Below, piece after piece: positions 35,825 to 43,917 of a DNA stretch of 64,000 nucleotides. The notes under the pieces were generated by a model. It saw only the letters and a list, made by a program, of their open reading frames with translations, made no database searches and was not told where the DNA came from. The translations under genes and the position numbers were made by a program. The first letter of the stretch is position 1. Each line of letters begins with the position of its first letter. Source of the stretch: Leptobacterium_A meishanense (GTDB lineage: Bacteria; Bacteroidota; Bacteroidia; Flavobacteriales; Flavobacteriaceae); contig NZ_JBBEXE010000010.1 of assembly GCF_037645805.1 (NCBI RefSeq), positions 1-64,000 on the forward strand. Direction: 5' to 3'.

Positions 35825-37585
35825 ATGAAAATAGAAACGAAACAGCTCATAATCATATTGATAACATTGATAGTTGGAGTTATTCTAGGAAGTGTTTTTT
35901 TTGGGAGAACTCCTGAAAAAGAAGGGCTAAACAATAGTATGACAACCGAAGCGCATCATGATATCTGGACCTGCTCTATGCATCCACATATACAATTAGA
36001 AGAACCGGGGCAGTGCCCTGTCTGTGGGATGGACCTTATTCCTTTGGAAGAAGAGACACCTCTTTTTGACCCCAATGCTATTCAAATGACCGAAACAGCT
36101 ATGAAACTGGCCAACGTACAGACAGTACGTATAGGCCATGAAGAAATCTCCAAACAGCTTCGGTTAAATGGGAAAGTAGTAGCTGATGAACGTAAAATAT
36201 ATGCACAATCAACACATATTTCAGGTCGGATAGAACGATTAATGGTCAATTTTGAAGGAGAATCGGTGAGAAGAGGACAGGCTTTAGCAGAGGTTTATTC
36301 CCCTGAACTCGTAACAGCCCAGGAAGAACTGCTTCAGGCATACACCATCAAAGATGCACAACCGGAATTGTTCAATGCAGCAAAAGAAAAACTCCGGAAT
36401 TGGAAAATAGGGGCATCTCAGATCGATAGAATAGTAACCGCAGGAAAACCAATAGAACGTTTTACCATTACTGCAGACATAAGTGGCATTGTAACTGCTA
36501 AAAAGGCAGTGTTGGGCGATTATGTGCAACGTGGTATTCCACTGTATGAAATAGCGGATCTATCCAAACTTTGGATTGTATTTGATGTGTATGAACGAGA
36601 TATTCCATGGATAAAAATAGGTGATGAAGTTAATTATACCATTTCATCAATCCCTGGAGAAATAGTTACAGGAAAAATTACTTTTATAGATCCTGTTATA
36701 AACCCAAAAACAAGAGTAGCGAAAGCACGTATAGAAGTTTTAAACAAAGAAAACCGTTTAAAACCGGAAATGTTTGTATCAGGAGTGGTTACAAATAAAA
36801 TGACCAATACCAATAAGAAGGAATTAATACTTCCTAAAAGTGCTATTATGTGGACAGGAGAGCGGTCTATTGTGTACGTGAAACAAACTTCGGGAAATAT
36901 TCATGAATTTGTGCTTCGCGAGGTGGTTTTGGGGCCGTCTTTGGGAGATTCGTACCTCGTAAAACAAGGATTGGATGTAGACGAAGAAGTGGTGGTTAAC
37001 GGAACTTTTACAGTAGATGCAGCCGCACAATTAGCAGGAAAGCCCAGTATGATGAACCCGGAAGGAGGAGTTTCCATAAATGAGCATAATCATGGAACCT
37101 CTCATATTGAACAGAAAGAACAATTACCAATTGTGATAACTAAAGAAACTAAAACAGCATTAGAAAAGATAGTAACCCAATATGCCAATGTGAAAGATGC
37201 TTTGGTAGCTACAGATTTAGAGCGTACAAAAGAAAACATAAAAAAATTTCAAAGCACGATTGATCAAACAGATATGAAATTATTTTTAGGAGAAGCACAT
37301 ATCGTTTGGATGCCCTTGGAACAAAGACTAAAGACCCATATTAAAGCAATTAGCGAAAAAGCGGCTATTGATGAAGTAAGGGAGGTATTTGATGAACTAT
37401 CCGAAACTATCATAGAAATAGCCACTGTATTTGGACCATTTTCCAGAACTTTGTATGTACAGTATTGCCCTATGGCAAAACAGAATAACGGGGCTTATTG
37501 GCTTAGTTTGTCAAATGAAATAAGGAACCCTTATTTCGGAGACGCCATGCTTACCTGTGGAGAAGTAAAAAATGAAATTAAATAA
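35825..37585 (+). CDS. cusB: CusB-like periplasmic adaptor with HMBD and DUF3347 domains
   Basis: The membrane-fusion adaptor linking CusA and the outer-membrane channel (586 residues). After an N-terminal helix (about 8-26) comes a heavy-metal-binding domain with Cys50, Cys64 and Cys67 (IWTCSMHPHI...CPVCGMDLIPLE), then the barrel-sandwich/lipoyl and beta-barrel domains (SGRIERLMVNFEGESVRRGQ; ISGIVTAKKAVLGDYVQRG). A His-rich linker near residue 420 leads to a C-terminal DUF3347 domain with YVQYCPMAKQNNGAYWLS and NPYFGDAMLTCGEVKNEI. The next gene encodes the same DUF3347 domain alone. Confidence 0.92.
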   Translation: MKIETKQLIIILITLIVGVILGSVFFGRTPEKEGLNNSMTTEAHHDIWTCSMHPHIQLEEPGQCPVCGMDLIPLEEETPLFDPNAIQMTETAMKLANVQTVRIGHEEISKQLRLNGKVVADERKIYAQSTHISGRIERLMVNFEGESVRRGQALAEVYSPELVTAQEELLQAYTIKDAQPELFNAAKEKLRNWKIGASQIDRIVTAGKPIERFTITADISGIVTAKKAVLGDYVQRGIPLYEIADLSKLWIVFDVYERDIPWIKIGDEVNYTISSIPGEIVTGKITFIDPVINPKTRVAKARIEVLNKENRLKPEMFVSGVVTNKMTNTNKKELILPKSAIMWTGERSIVYVKQTSGNIHEFVLREVVLGPSLGDSYLVKQGLDVDEEVVVNGTFTVDAAAQLAGKPSMMNPEGGVSINEHNHGTSHIEQKEQLPIVITKETKTALEKIVTQYANVKDALVATDLERTKENIKKFQSTIDQTDMKLFLGEAHIVWMPLEQRLKTHIKAISEKAAIDEVREVFDELSETIIEIATVFGPFSRTLYVQYCPMAKQNNGAYWLSLSNEIRNPYFGDAMLTCGEVKNEIK

Positions 37586-37604
37586 CTATAAAAACTAAAT
37601 AAAA

Positions 37605-38177
37605 ATGAGAAAGCAATTAATTATATGTAGTATCGCTATAGTAACCGGATTTTCATCTTGCAAAGAAAAAAAAGAAGAAAAAATTATTACGGTAGAGCAA
37701 AACCACCATGAAGAACCCATGGATCATAATAAAGAAAAAAACCATGATAACATGCATCATGAAGAAACCGCAGCTTTGTCTTTTAGCGACCCCAAGATCG
37801 CAAACGTGTATGGACACTATATCCATATAAAAAAAGCGTTGGTGTTTACAGAAGCCAAAGAAGCAAAAAGTGGTGCAAAAATGTTGGTAAAAGCCCTTTC
37901 AGAAGTGCCCAATAACGAAGCTGCTTTAAAAGAAGCTAAAAAAATTGAAGCATCAGGTGATATAGAAGTGCAACGTGTGGCATTTTCACCTTTATCAGCT
38001 GAAATCAATAAACTGATAGAAGGAAAAATAACCTCAGGGGCCGTCTATAAACAATATTGCCCCATGGCGTTTGATTTTAAAGGAGCGTATTGGCTGTCTT
38101 CAGAATCAGAAATAAAAAACCCTTACTTTGGCGATAAAATGCTAAACTGTGGAGAGGTAAAAGACACCATTCAATAA
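37605..38177 (+). CDS. DUF3347-domain lipoprotein, His/Met-rich
   Basis: A 190-residue lipoprotein (FSSC, Cys19). Residues about 30-55 are rich in His, Asp and Met (NHHEEPMDHNKEKNHDNMHH), a likely soft-metal-binding stretch. The rest is a DUF3347 domain ending YKQYCPMAFDFKGAYWLSS ... NPYFGDKMLNCGEVKDTIQ, with two Cys and Met residues suited to Cu/Ag binding. It closely resembles the C-terminal domain of the preceding adaptor, which implies duplication. It probably carries metal to the pump; this role is inferred. Confidence 0.85.
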   Translation: MRKQLIICSIAIVTGFSSCKEKKEEKIITVEQNHHEEPMDHNKEKNHDNMHHEETAALSFSDPKIANVYGHYIHIKKALVFTEAKEAKSGAKMLVKALSEVPNNEAALKEAKKIEASGDIEVQRVAFSPLSAEINKLIEGKITSGAVYKQYCPMAFDFKGAYWLSSESEIKNPYFGDKMLNCGEVKDTIQ

Positions 38178-38181
38178 TTGA

Positions 38182-40560
38182 ATGAAACATACCTATCACA
38201 TACATGGAATGACATGTAATGGCTGTAGAGAGCATGTAGAGGATGCGCTGAACAGTGTAAAAGGAGTTGTTTGTGCAGCGGTTGATTTAAAAAATGCTTC
38301 TGCTACCATTGAAATGGATACACACGTTTCCTTAAAAAAGCTGCAAGAAAGTTTAACCCAAGCAGGAGGAAACTATACCATTGCACTGTTGGGGGAGAAG
38401 GGAACTTTTCAAAAAAATAAATCAAAACCAACAGAAACCGGGGTTTATTATTGCCCTATGTATTGTGAGGGTGACAAAACGTATGATACAGCAGGAGATT
38501 GCCCAGTATGTGGTATGGATTTAGTTCCTTTAGAAATAGATGGTTCCGAAGAAAAGAAAACGTACAATGCACTTCTCAAAAAGTTTAAAGTAGCAGTAGC
38601 ATTTACGCTCCCCATTTTTATCATCGCTATGTCAGAGATGATTCCGGGCAATCCTTTTGAAAAAGCAATGAAAATTGTTTATTGGAACTGGGTGCAGTTT
38701 GCATTATCTATTCCTGTAGTGTTTTATGCTACCTGGCTGTTTTTTGAAAGAGCCTACCGCTCTATCGTTACCCGGAGACTGAATATGTTTACTTTGATAG
38801 GTATCGGTGCCGGTGCGGCATGGCTTTTTAGTGTTGTTGCCTTATTGGTTCCTGATGTGTTTCCTGATCAATTCAAAACCCCCAATGGTACGGTGCACAT
38901 ATATTTTGAAGCAGCTACCGTTATTTTAACATTGGTATTGTTGGGACAATTATTAGAAGCTCGTGCACATAGCCGTACCAATGCTGCTATCAAAGAATTA
39001 CTCAAACTAGCTCCTAACACAGTAACACGCATCCGTAATGGAAAAGAAGAAGTAATTGCATTAAATGCAATTCATAAAAGGGATGTGTTGCGTGTAAAAC
39101 CAGGAGAAAAAATCCCGGTAGATGGAAAAATCATAGAAGGCAACAGTAGTATTGATGAATCCATGATTACCGGAGAGCCTATCCCTGTAAATAAAAAAGA
39201 AGGAGATGATGTAAGGTCTGGAACCATTAATGGGAACAAAACCTTTATCATGAAAGCTGAAAAAGTAGGTGATGAAACCTTACTAGCCCAGATTATTAAA
39301 ATGGTCAATGAAGCTAGCCGTTCAAAAGCCCCCATACAGAAGTTAGCAGATGTGATTTCCGCTTATTTTGTTCCCATAATTATTGGAGTGGCAGTAATTA
39401 CCTTCTTCATATGGAAACTATATGGGCCAGAGCCTTCTTATGTATATGCCTTTGTAAATGCCATTGCCGTATTGATCATTGCGTGTCCTTGTGCATTAGG
39501 ATTGGCCACTCCCATGTCGGTAATGGTAGGTGTTGGAAAAGGGGCACAATCCGGTGTGTTGATTAAGAATGCGGAAGCCTTAGAGAAAATGAACGAGATA
39601 GATACCCTTATCATAGATAAAACAGGAACGGTTACCGAAGGAAAACCCTCCGTTGAAAATGTAGTTACCATACAAAGGGTAATTGATGAAATGAACATGG
39701 TTCAATATATAACTTCTCTAAACAACGTTAGTGAGCACCCTTTAGCGAAAGCGACCGTTGCCTACGGAAAAACCCGAAATGTAATACCTTTTGAAGTAAA
39801 AGATTTTGAAGCATTGACCGGAAAAGGAGTTGTGGGAAAAGTTCAAAATAAAAAAATTGCCTTAGGAAATGTAGCATTGCTCAACAGCATGAATGTTACT
39901 ATTGCTGATGAGGTGAGAGAAGAGGTGGCTAAAGAACAGCAATTGGGTAAAACGGTCTCCTATGTAGTGGTTGAGAATATGTTGGCAGGGTACATAATTA
40001 TTTATGATGCCATCAAAAGTGGAAGTAAAAAAGCTATTGAAAAACTGAAAGAAGAAGGAATGGAAGTGATCATGCTGACAGGGGACAATAAAACAACAGC
40101 TAAAGCAGTAGCCGATACATTGGAGTTAACTAATTATAGAGCCGAGTGCCTTCCTGAAGACAAACAAGAGGAGGTTAAACAATTACAAGCTAAAGGAAAA
40201 AAGGTAGCGATGGCAGGAGATGGGATCAATGATGCACCCGCACTAGCACAAGCTGATGTGGGGATTGCTATGGGTACCGGAACAGATGTAGCTATTGAAA
40301 GTGCCTCTATTACATTATTAAAAGGTGATTTAGAAGGTATTTTAAAAGCGAGAAAGCTAAGTCATAAAGTAATGCGAAACATCAAACAAAATTTATTCTT
40401 TGCATTGGCCTACAATACATTGGGTGTTCCGGTGGCAGCCGGGCTGTTATATCCTGTGTTTGGTGTGTTGTTATCGCCCATGATTGCCGCTTTAGCCATG
40501 AGCTTTAGTTCGGTTTCCGTGATTGCAAATGCATTGAGGTTGCGAAGTGTAAATATTTAG
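38182..40560 (+). CDS. CopA-type heavy-metal P1B-ATPase
   Basis: A 792-residue P1B-type ATPase exporting Cu+/Ag+ from the cytoplasm. It begins with an HMA domain carrying MTCNGC (Cys12, Cys15), followed by an HMBD motif (YYCPMYCEGDK...CPVCGMDLVPLE, about residues 90-118), eight predicted helices, the metal site CPC (Cys435-Pro-Cys437), the phosphorylated Asp479 in DKTGT, SEHPLAKA for nucleotide binding, and GDGINDAPALAQADVGIAMG. The tandem of CPC and HMBD is the usual Cu/Ag form. It starts four bases after the DUF3347 gene, so the cassette is one transcription unit. Confidence 0.93.
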   Translation: MKHTYHIHGMTCNGCREHVEDALNSVKGVVCAAVDLKNASATIEMDTHVSLKKLQESLTQAGGNYTIALLGEKGTFQKNKSKPTETGVYYCPMYCEGDKTYDTAGDCPVCGMDLVPLEIDGSEEKKTYNALLKKFKVAVAFTLPIFIIAMSEMIPGNPFEKAMKIVYWNWVQFALSIPVVFYATWLFFERAYRSIVTRRLNMFTLIGIGAGAAWLFSVVALLVPDVFPDQFKTPNGTVHIYFEAATVILTLVLLGQLLEARAHSRTNAAIKELLKLAPNTVTRIRNGKEEVIALNAIHKRDVLRVKPGEKIPVDGKIIEGNSSIDESMITGEPIPVNKKEGDDVRSGTINGNKTFIMKAEKVGDETLLAQIIKMVNEASRSKAPIQKLADVISAYFVPIIIGVAVITFFIWKLYGPEPSYVYAFVNAIAVLIIACPCALGLATPMSVMVGVGKGAQSGVLIKNAEALEKMNEIDTLIIDKTGTVTEGKPSVENVVTIQRVIDEMNMVQYITSLNNVSEHPLAKATVAYGKTRNVIPFEVKDFEALTGKGVVGKVQNKKIALGNVALLNSMNVTIADEVREEVAKEQQLGKTVSYVVVENMLAGYIIIYDAIKSGSKKAIEKLKEEGMEVIMLTGDNKTTAKAVADTLELTNYRAECLPEDKQEEVKQLQAKGKKVAMAGDGINDAPALAQADVGIAMGTGTDVAIESASITLLKGDLEGILKARKLSHKVMRNIKQNLFFALAYNTLGVPVAAGLLYPVFGVLLSPMIAALAMSFSSVSVIANALRLRSVNI

Positions 40561-40581
40561 TATAAATTAAAATTATTAGAA

Positions 40582-40610
40582 TTGTCATTTCGACTGTAAG
40601 GAGAAATCTC
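40582..40610. repeat. REP-like dispersed repeat between copA-type ATPase and PepSY gene
   Basis: TTGTCATTTCGACTG then TAAGGAGAAATCTC. The outer blocks GTCATTT(C/T)GAC and GAGAAATCT match the element at 30676-30715; the centre differs (no CCCGAT hairpin). The two copies bracket the cusA-to-copA part of the cassette. Confidence 0.55.
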
Positions 40611-40653
40611 AATTTTTAATGGATGCTTATAAAGATTCAACAATTATAATTTT

Positions 40654-41406
40654 ATGGTAGGAAGAAAAACATCCTTACGGATACGAAAGATACATCGTTA
40701 CTTAGGTTTATTTCTCGGAGTTCAATTTATTTTTTGGACGTTGGGAGGGCTTTATTTTTCATGGAGCAATATGGATGAAATTCATGGGGATACCTATAGA
40801 AATCCGTCTAGTTATTTAAATGCTTCCGATTCGTTAGTTTCCCCGAGTTTAGTTATTCAAAAAATATCTGAAAAGGTTTCAGTTGATAGTTTAAAAAGTG
40901 TACAACTTATAGAAATACTAGAAAAACCTGTTTACAGAATTCATTATTTTTCAGAAGGAAAAGTAGTTGCCCAATTGGCAGATGCATCATCGGGAGTACT
41001 TCGGAGTTCTTTAACAAAGGAAGAAGCAGTATTAATGGCACAACAAGCATTTAAACCCCATAATATGGTTGAGTCAGTGGAATATCTAACAGCTACAGGA
41101 AAGCACCATGAATATAGAGCGCGGAGCTTGCCTGCTTGGGCAGTAACTTTTGAACATCCGTCAAGGACAACCATTTATATCGCAGCTGAGGAAGGGGTTA
41201 TAGAACGTTTCAGAAACCGTAACTGGCGTATTTTTGATTTTTTCTGGATGATGCACACGATGGATTATGAGGGAAGGGACCATTTTGGGAATTGGTTACT
41301 TCGCGCCTTTTCTATATTAGGTTTTGTAACTGTATTTTTTGGATTTTTGTTATGGTTTGTTACATCACCCACAATTAGAAAAGCGATAAAAACTAAAAAG
41401 CCTTGA
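40654..41406 (+). CDS. PepSY-domain membrane protein
   Basis: A 250-residue protein with a helix near residues 16-36 (LGLFLGVQFIFWTLGGLYFSW), a periplasmic PepSY-like region (about 60-185, with LTKEEAVLMAQQAF and ARSLPAWAVTFEHPSRTTIYI) and a C-terminal helix (about 222-242). Related PepSY-associated proteins occur with iron or copper transport and redox genes. A REP-like element separates it from the ATPase gene, so its link to the cassette is only positional. The terminator hairpin overlaps its stop codon. Confidence 0.8.
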   Translation: MVGRKTSLRIRKIHRYLGLFLGVQFIFWTLGGLYFSWSNMDEIHGDTYRNPSSYLNASDSLVSPSLVIQKISEKVSVDSLKSVQLIEILEKPVYRIHYFSEGKVVAQLADASSGVLRSSLTKEEAVLMAQQAFKPHNMVESVEYLTATGKHHEYRARSLPAWAVTFEHPSRTTIYIAAEEGVIERFRNRNWRIFDFFWMMHTMDYEGRDHFGNWLLRAFSILGFVTVFFGFLLWFVTSPTIRKAIKTKKP

Positions 41407-41422
41407 GAATATCAAGGCTTTT
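41396..41422. terminator. Bidirectional terminator between PepSY gene and groEL
   Basis: Perfect 11-base arms (AAAAGCCTTGA, 41396-41406, and complement 41412-41422) around a five-base loop, with A and T tails forming part of the stem ends. It contains the TGA stop of the PepSY gene and lies 20 bases from the end of groEL on the other strand. Confidence 0.8.
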
Positions 41423-41441
41423 AATGATCTATTAGATGGTA

Positions 41442-43082
41442 TTACATCATTCCCGGCATTCCGCCACCACCCATTGGAGGCATTCCGCCTGCGGGGTTAT
41501 CTTCTTTAATATCTACTAAAGCACATTCGGTAGTAAGGATCATTCCGGCCACAGAAGCGGCATTCTCCAAAGCAACTCGGGTTACTTTTTTAGGATCAAT
41601 AATCCCTGCTTTTAGCATGTTTACATATTCTTCAGATTTAGCATCGTATCCAAAATCATTTTTGCCTTCCAATACTTTAGCAATTACTACAGAACCTTCG
41701 CCACCTGCATTTTCTACAATGGTCCTAAGAGGGGATTCTATAGCACGGGCAACGATTTGTACGCCTGTGGCTTCATCTTCATTAATGGTTTTTACTTTGT
41801 CAAGTACAGCTTTCGCCCTTACTAAAGCTACACCACCGCCGGCTACAATACCTTCTTCTACGGCTGCTCTTGTAGCATGGAGTGCATCATCTACACGGTC
41901 TTTTTTCTCTTTCATTTCTACTTCAGATGCAGCACCTACATAAAGAACAGCTACCCCTCCGGCCAATTTGGCCAGACGCTCTTGAAGTTTTTCTCTATCA
42001 TAATCAGATGTAGTAGTTTCTATCTGAGCCTTAATTTGATTCACCCGAGCCTTAATGTTTTCAGGGTCACCGGAACCATTTACGATGGTAGTATTGTCTT
42101 TGTCAATAGCTACTTTTTCAGCAGTTCCAAGCATATCCAAAGTGGCATTTTCTAGTGTAAAGCCTCTTTCTTCAGAAATTACAGTACCTCCGGTTAATAT
42201 GGCAATGTCTTCTAACATTGCTTTTCTTCTGTCACCAAATCCGGGTGCCTTTACAGCAGCTACTTTTAATTGTCCTCTTAGTTTGTTGACAACTAAGCCT
42301 GACAGTGCTGTTCCTTCAAGATCTTCTGCAATGATAAGTAATGGTTTTCCTGACTGGACAGCTTTGTTTAGGATTTCTACAAAACTTTCATCAAGGTTGG
42401 AGATTTTTTTATCTGTAATAAGGATTAACGGATTTTCCAGTTCAGTGACCATTTTCTCCGCATCAGTCACAAAGTATGGAGAAATGTAACCACGATCAAA
42501 CTTCATCCCTTCTACTACATCTACGTACGTCTCGGTTCCTTTAGCTTCTTCTACTGTAATTACCCCTTCTTTACCAACTTTTTCAAAAGCTTGTGCTATT
42601 AGGTCTCCGATATTGCCATCATTGTTTGCAGAGATGGCGGCTACTTGTTTTATTTTTTCTGAGGAATCGCCTACAGCAGTAGCTTGTTTTTCCAAATCCT
42701 TTACGATACTTTCTACAGCTTTATCAATACCTCTTTTAAGGTCCATTGGATTGGCACCTGCAGCCACATTTTTCAGGCCTTCTTTTACAATTGCCTGTGC
42801 TAAAACTGTAGCAGTTGTAGTTCCGTCACCTGCCAAATCATTGGTTTTAGAGGCTACTTCTTTTACCATTTGTGCTCCCATGTTTTCGGTAGCGTCTTCT
42901 AATTCTATTTCTTTAGCAACGGTAACACCATCTTTTGTAACGGTGGGTGCTCCAAAGGACTTACTAATGATTACATTGCGCCCTTTTGGCCCTAATGTTA
43001 CTTTTACAGCATTGGCCAGTGCATCTACACCTTTTTTAAGGCCATCACGTGCATCGATGTCAAATTTTATATCTTTTGCCAT
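41442..43082 (-). CDS. groEL: Chaperonin GroEL (Hsp60)
   Basis: The 546-residue ATP-dependent folding chamber subunit. It starts MAKDIKFDIDARDGLKKGVD and contains LGPKGRNVIISKSFGAPTVTKDG, VKEVASKTNDLAGDGTTTATVLAQ, and ends with the Gly/Met-rich tail GGMPPMGGGGMPGMM. Length and motifs are standard. It lies 41 bases after groES. Confidence 0.99.
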   Translation of the reverse strand: MAKDIKFDIDARDGLKKGVDALANAVKVTLGPKGRNVIISKSFGAPTVTKDGVTVAKEIELEDATENMGAQMVKEVASKTNDLAGDGTTTATVLAQAIVKEGLKNVAAGANPMDLKRGIDKAVESIVKDLEKQATAVGDSSEKIKQVAAISANNDGNIGDLIAQAFEKVGKEGVITVEEAKGTETYVDVVEGMKFDRGYISPYFVTDAEKMVTELENPLILITDKKISNLDESFVEILNKAVQSGKPLLIIAEDLEGTALSGLVVNKLRGQLKVAAVKAPGFGDRRKAMLEDIAILTGGTVISEERGFTLENATLDMLGTAEKVAIDKDNTTIVNGSGDPENIKARVNQIKAQIETTTSDYDREKLQERLAKLAGGVAVLYVGAASEVEMKEKKDRVDDALHATRAAVEEGIVAGGGVALVRAKAVLDKVKTINEDEATGVQIVARAIESPLRTIVENAGGEGSVVIAKVLEGKNDFGYDAKSEEYVNMLKAGIIDPKKVTRVALENAASVAGMILTTECALVDIKEDNPAGGMPPMGGGGMPGMM

Positions 43083-43123
43083 TTTTCTTGGTTTTTTAAT
43101 TAAAAGTCTGAGTTTTTAAGTTA

Positions 43124-43402
43124 TTAGATGATGGCTAGAATATCACTTTCACGCATCATCAGATAGTCAGTGCCTTCTAGTTTTAGTTCTGTTCCTGAAT
43201 ATTTTCCGTATAGTACAGTATCACCAATTTTAACAGTCATTGGGTCATCTTTAGTTCCGGGACCTACTGCTACGACAACTCCCTTTTGTGGTTTTTCTTT
43301 TACCGTGTCGGGGATAATAATACCTGAAGCGGTGGTGGTTTCTACCGGAGCAGGTTCTACAAGAACCCTGTCTGCTAGTGGTTTAATATTTAGTTTAGCC
43401 AT
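43124..43402 (-). CDS. groES: Co-chaperonin GroES (Hsp10)
   Basis: The 92-residue lid subunit of the GroEL chamber, with the core LADRVLVEPAPVETTTASGIIIPDT (including the mobile loop) and VGPGTKDDPMTVKIGDTVLYGKYSGTEL. It is the first gene of groES-groEL. No CIRCE operator is present upstream; a candidate promoter region with TTGGCAT and repeated TGTCA lies at 43445-43481. Confidence 0.99.
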   Translation of the reverse strand: MAKLNIKPLADRVLVEPAPVETTTASGIIIPDTVKEKPQKGVVVAVGPGTKDDPMTVKIGDTVLYGKYSGTELKLEGTDYLMMRESDILAII

Positions 43403-43444
43403 TATGAAGTAATTTTTAATTGATTAATTTTTTCGTGTTTATAT

Positions 43445-43481
43445 TGACAGAAATTATGCCAATCACCATATAACCTGACAA
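43445..43481 (-). promoter_or_regulatory. Candidate groES-groEL promoter region
   Basis: On the minus strand the region reads TTGTCAGGTTATA (43481-43469) and then TTGGCATAATTTCTGTCAA (43462-43444). It lacks a TAnnTTTG element and a CIRCE repeat. TTGGCAT resembles a sigma-54 -24 box but the -12 GC is absent, and TGTCA occurs twice. An alternative (heat-shock) sigma or regulator site is possible; this is inference. Confidence 0.3.
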
Positions 43482-43492
43482 AGCGATAAAAA

Positions 43493-43522
43493 AAATGCCA
43501 GCTTGTCATTTTGCCGGCATTT
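43493..43522 (-). terminator. Terminator of the miaB-secG run
   Basis: On the minus strand AAATGCC (43522-43516) pairs with GGCATTT (43499-43493), extended by two further G-C pairs past one mismatch, around a ten-base loop. A run of eight T follows (43495-43488), making a good intrinsic terminator 25 bases after secG. Confidence 0.75.
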
Positions 43523-43546
43523 GTATATTTATGTATCATGTAAGTT

Positions 43547-43897
43547 TTACTCGGTGGTTGTAGAATCCGTCACAGTTGAAGGGATTTCAGCAGGGCTTGT
43601 TTCAGGAACGGTATTCTCAATGTTTTCATTATCTAATAGTTTAGAGTCTGTATTAGAATTACCTGATTTTATAGTAATATTTGAAAGTAGTATTAATGCC
43701 CCTAATAAAGTTGCCAATGTCCATGTGCTCTTATCTAAGAAGTCGCCTGTTTTTTTAACGCCTCCTACAATTTGACTGCCTCCACCCCCGAATGATGATG
43801 ACAACCCGCCACCCTTAGGATTTTGTACCATGATGACTAGTACTAATAAAAAGGCTACAATAATTATCAAGACCAAAAAAATTGAAAATGTACTCAT
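43547..43897 (-). CDS. secG: Preprotein translocase subunit SecG
   Basis: SecG is the small accessory subunit of the SecYEG channel. The 116-residue protein has the typical first helix (FLVLIIIVAFLLVLVIMVQNPKGGGLSSSFGG, with the VQNPKGGGL motif) and a second helix (WTLATLLGALILLSNITI), then an acidic, Thr-rich tail usual in Bacteroidota. It ends the run miaB-regulator-lptE-TPR-secG, and the terminator at 43493-43522 follows. Confidence 0.95.
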   Translation of the reverse strand: MSTFSIFLVLIIIVAFLLVLVIMVQNPKGGGLSSSFGGGGSQIVGGVKKTGDFLDKSTWTLATLLGALILLSNITIKSGNSNTDSKLLDNENIENTVPETSPAEIPSTVTDSTTTE

Positions 43898-43917
43898 CTC
43901 TTGTACCTGTTATTTTT

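Noticed and set aside
30218..41406. Whether the metal cassette is a recently acquired mobile island
   Set aside because: No integrase, transposase, tRNA junction or clear composition shift is visible; base use by eye is like that of the neighbours. The flanking REP-like repeats alone do not show mobility.
43403..43546. CIRCE/HrcA operator upstream of groES
   Set aside because: The TTAGCACTC-N9-GAGTGCTAA inverted repeat is not present in either orientation.
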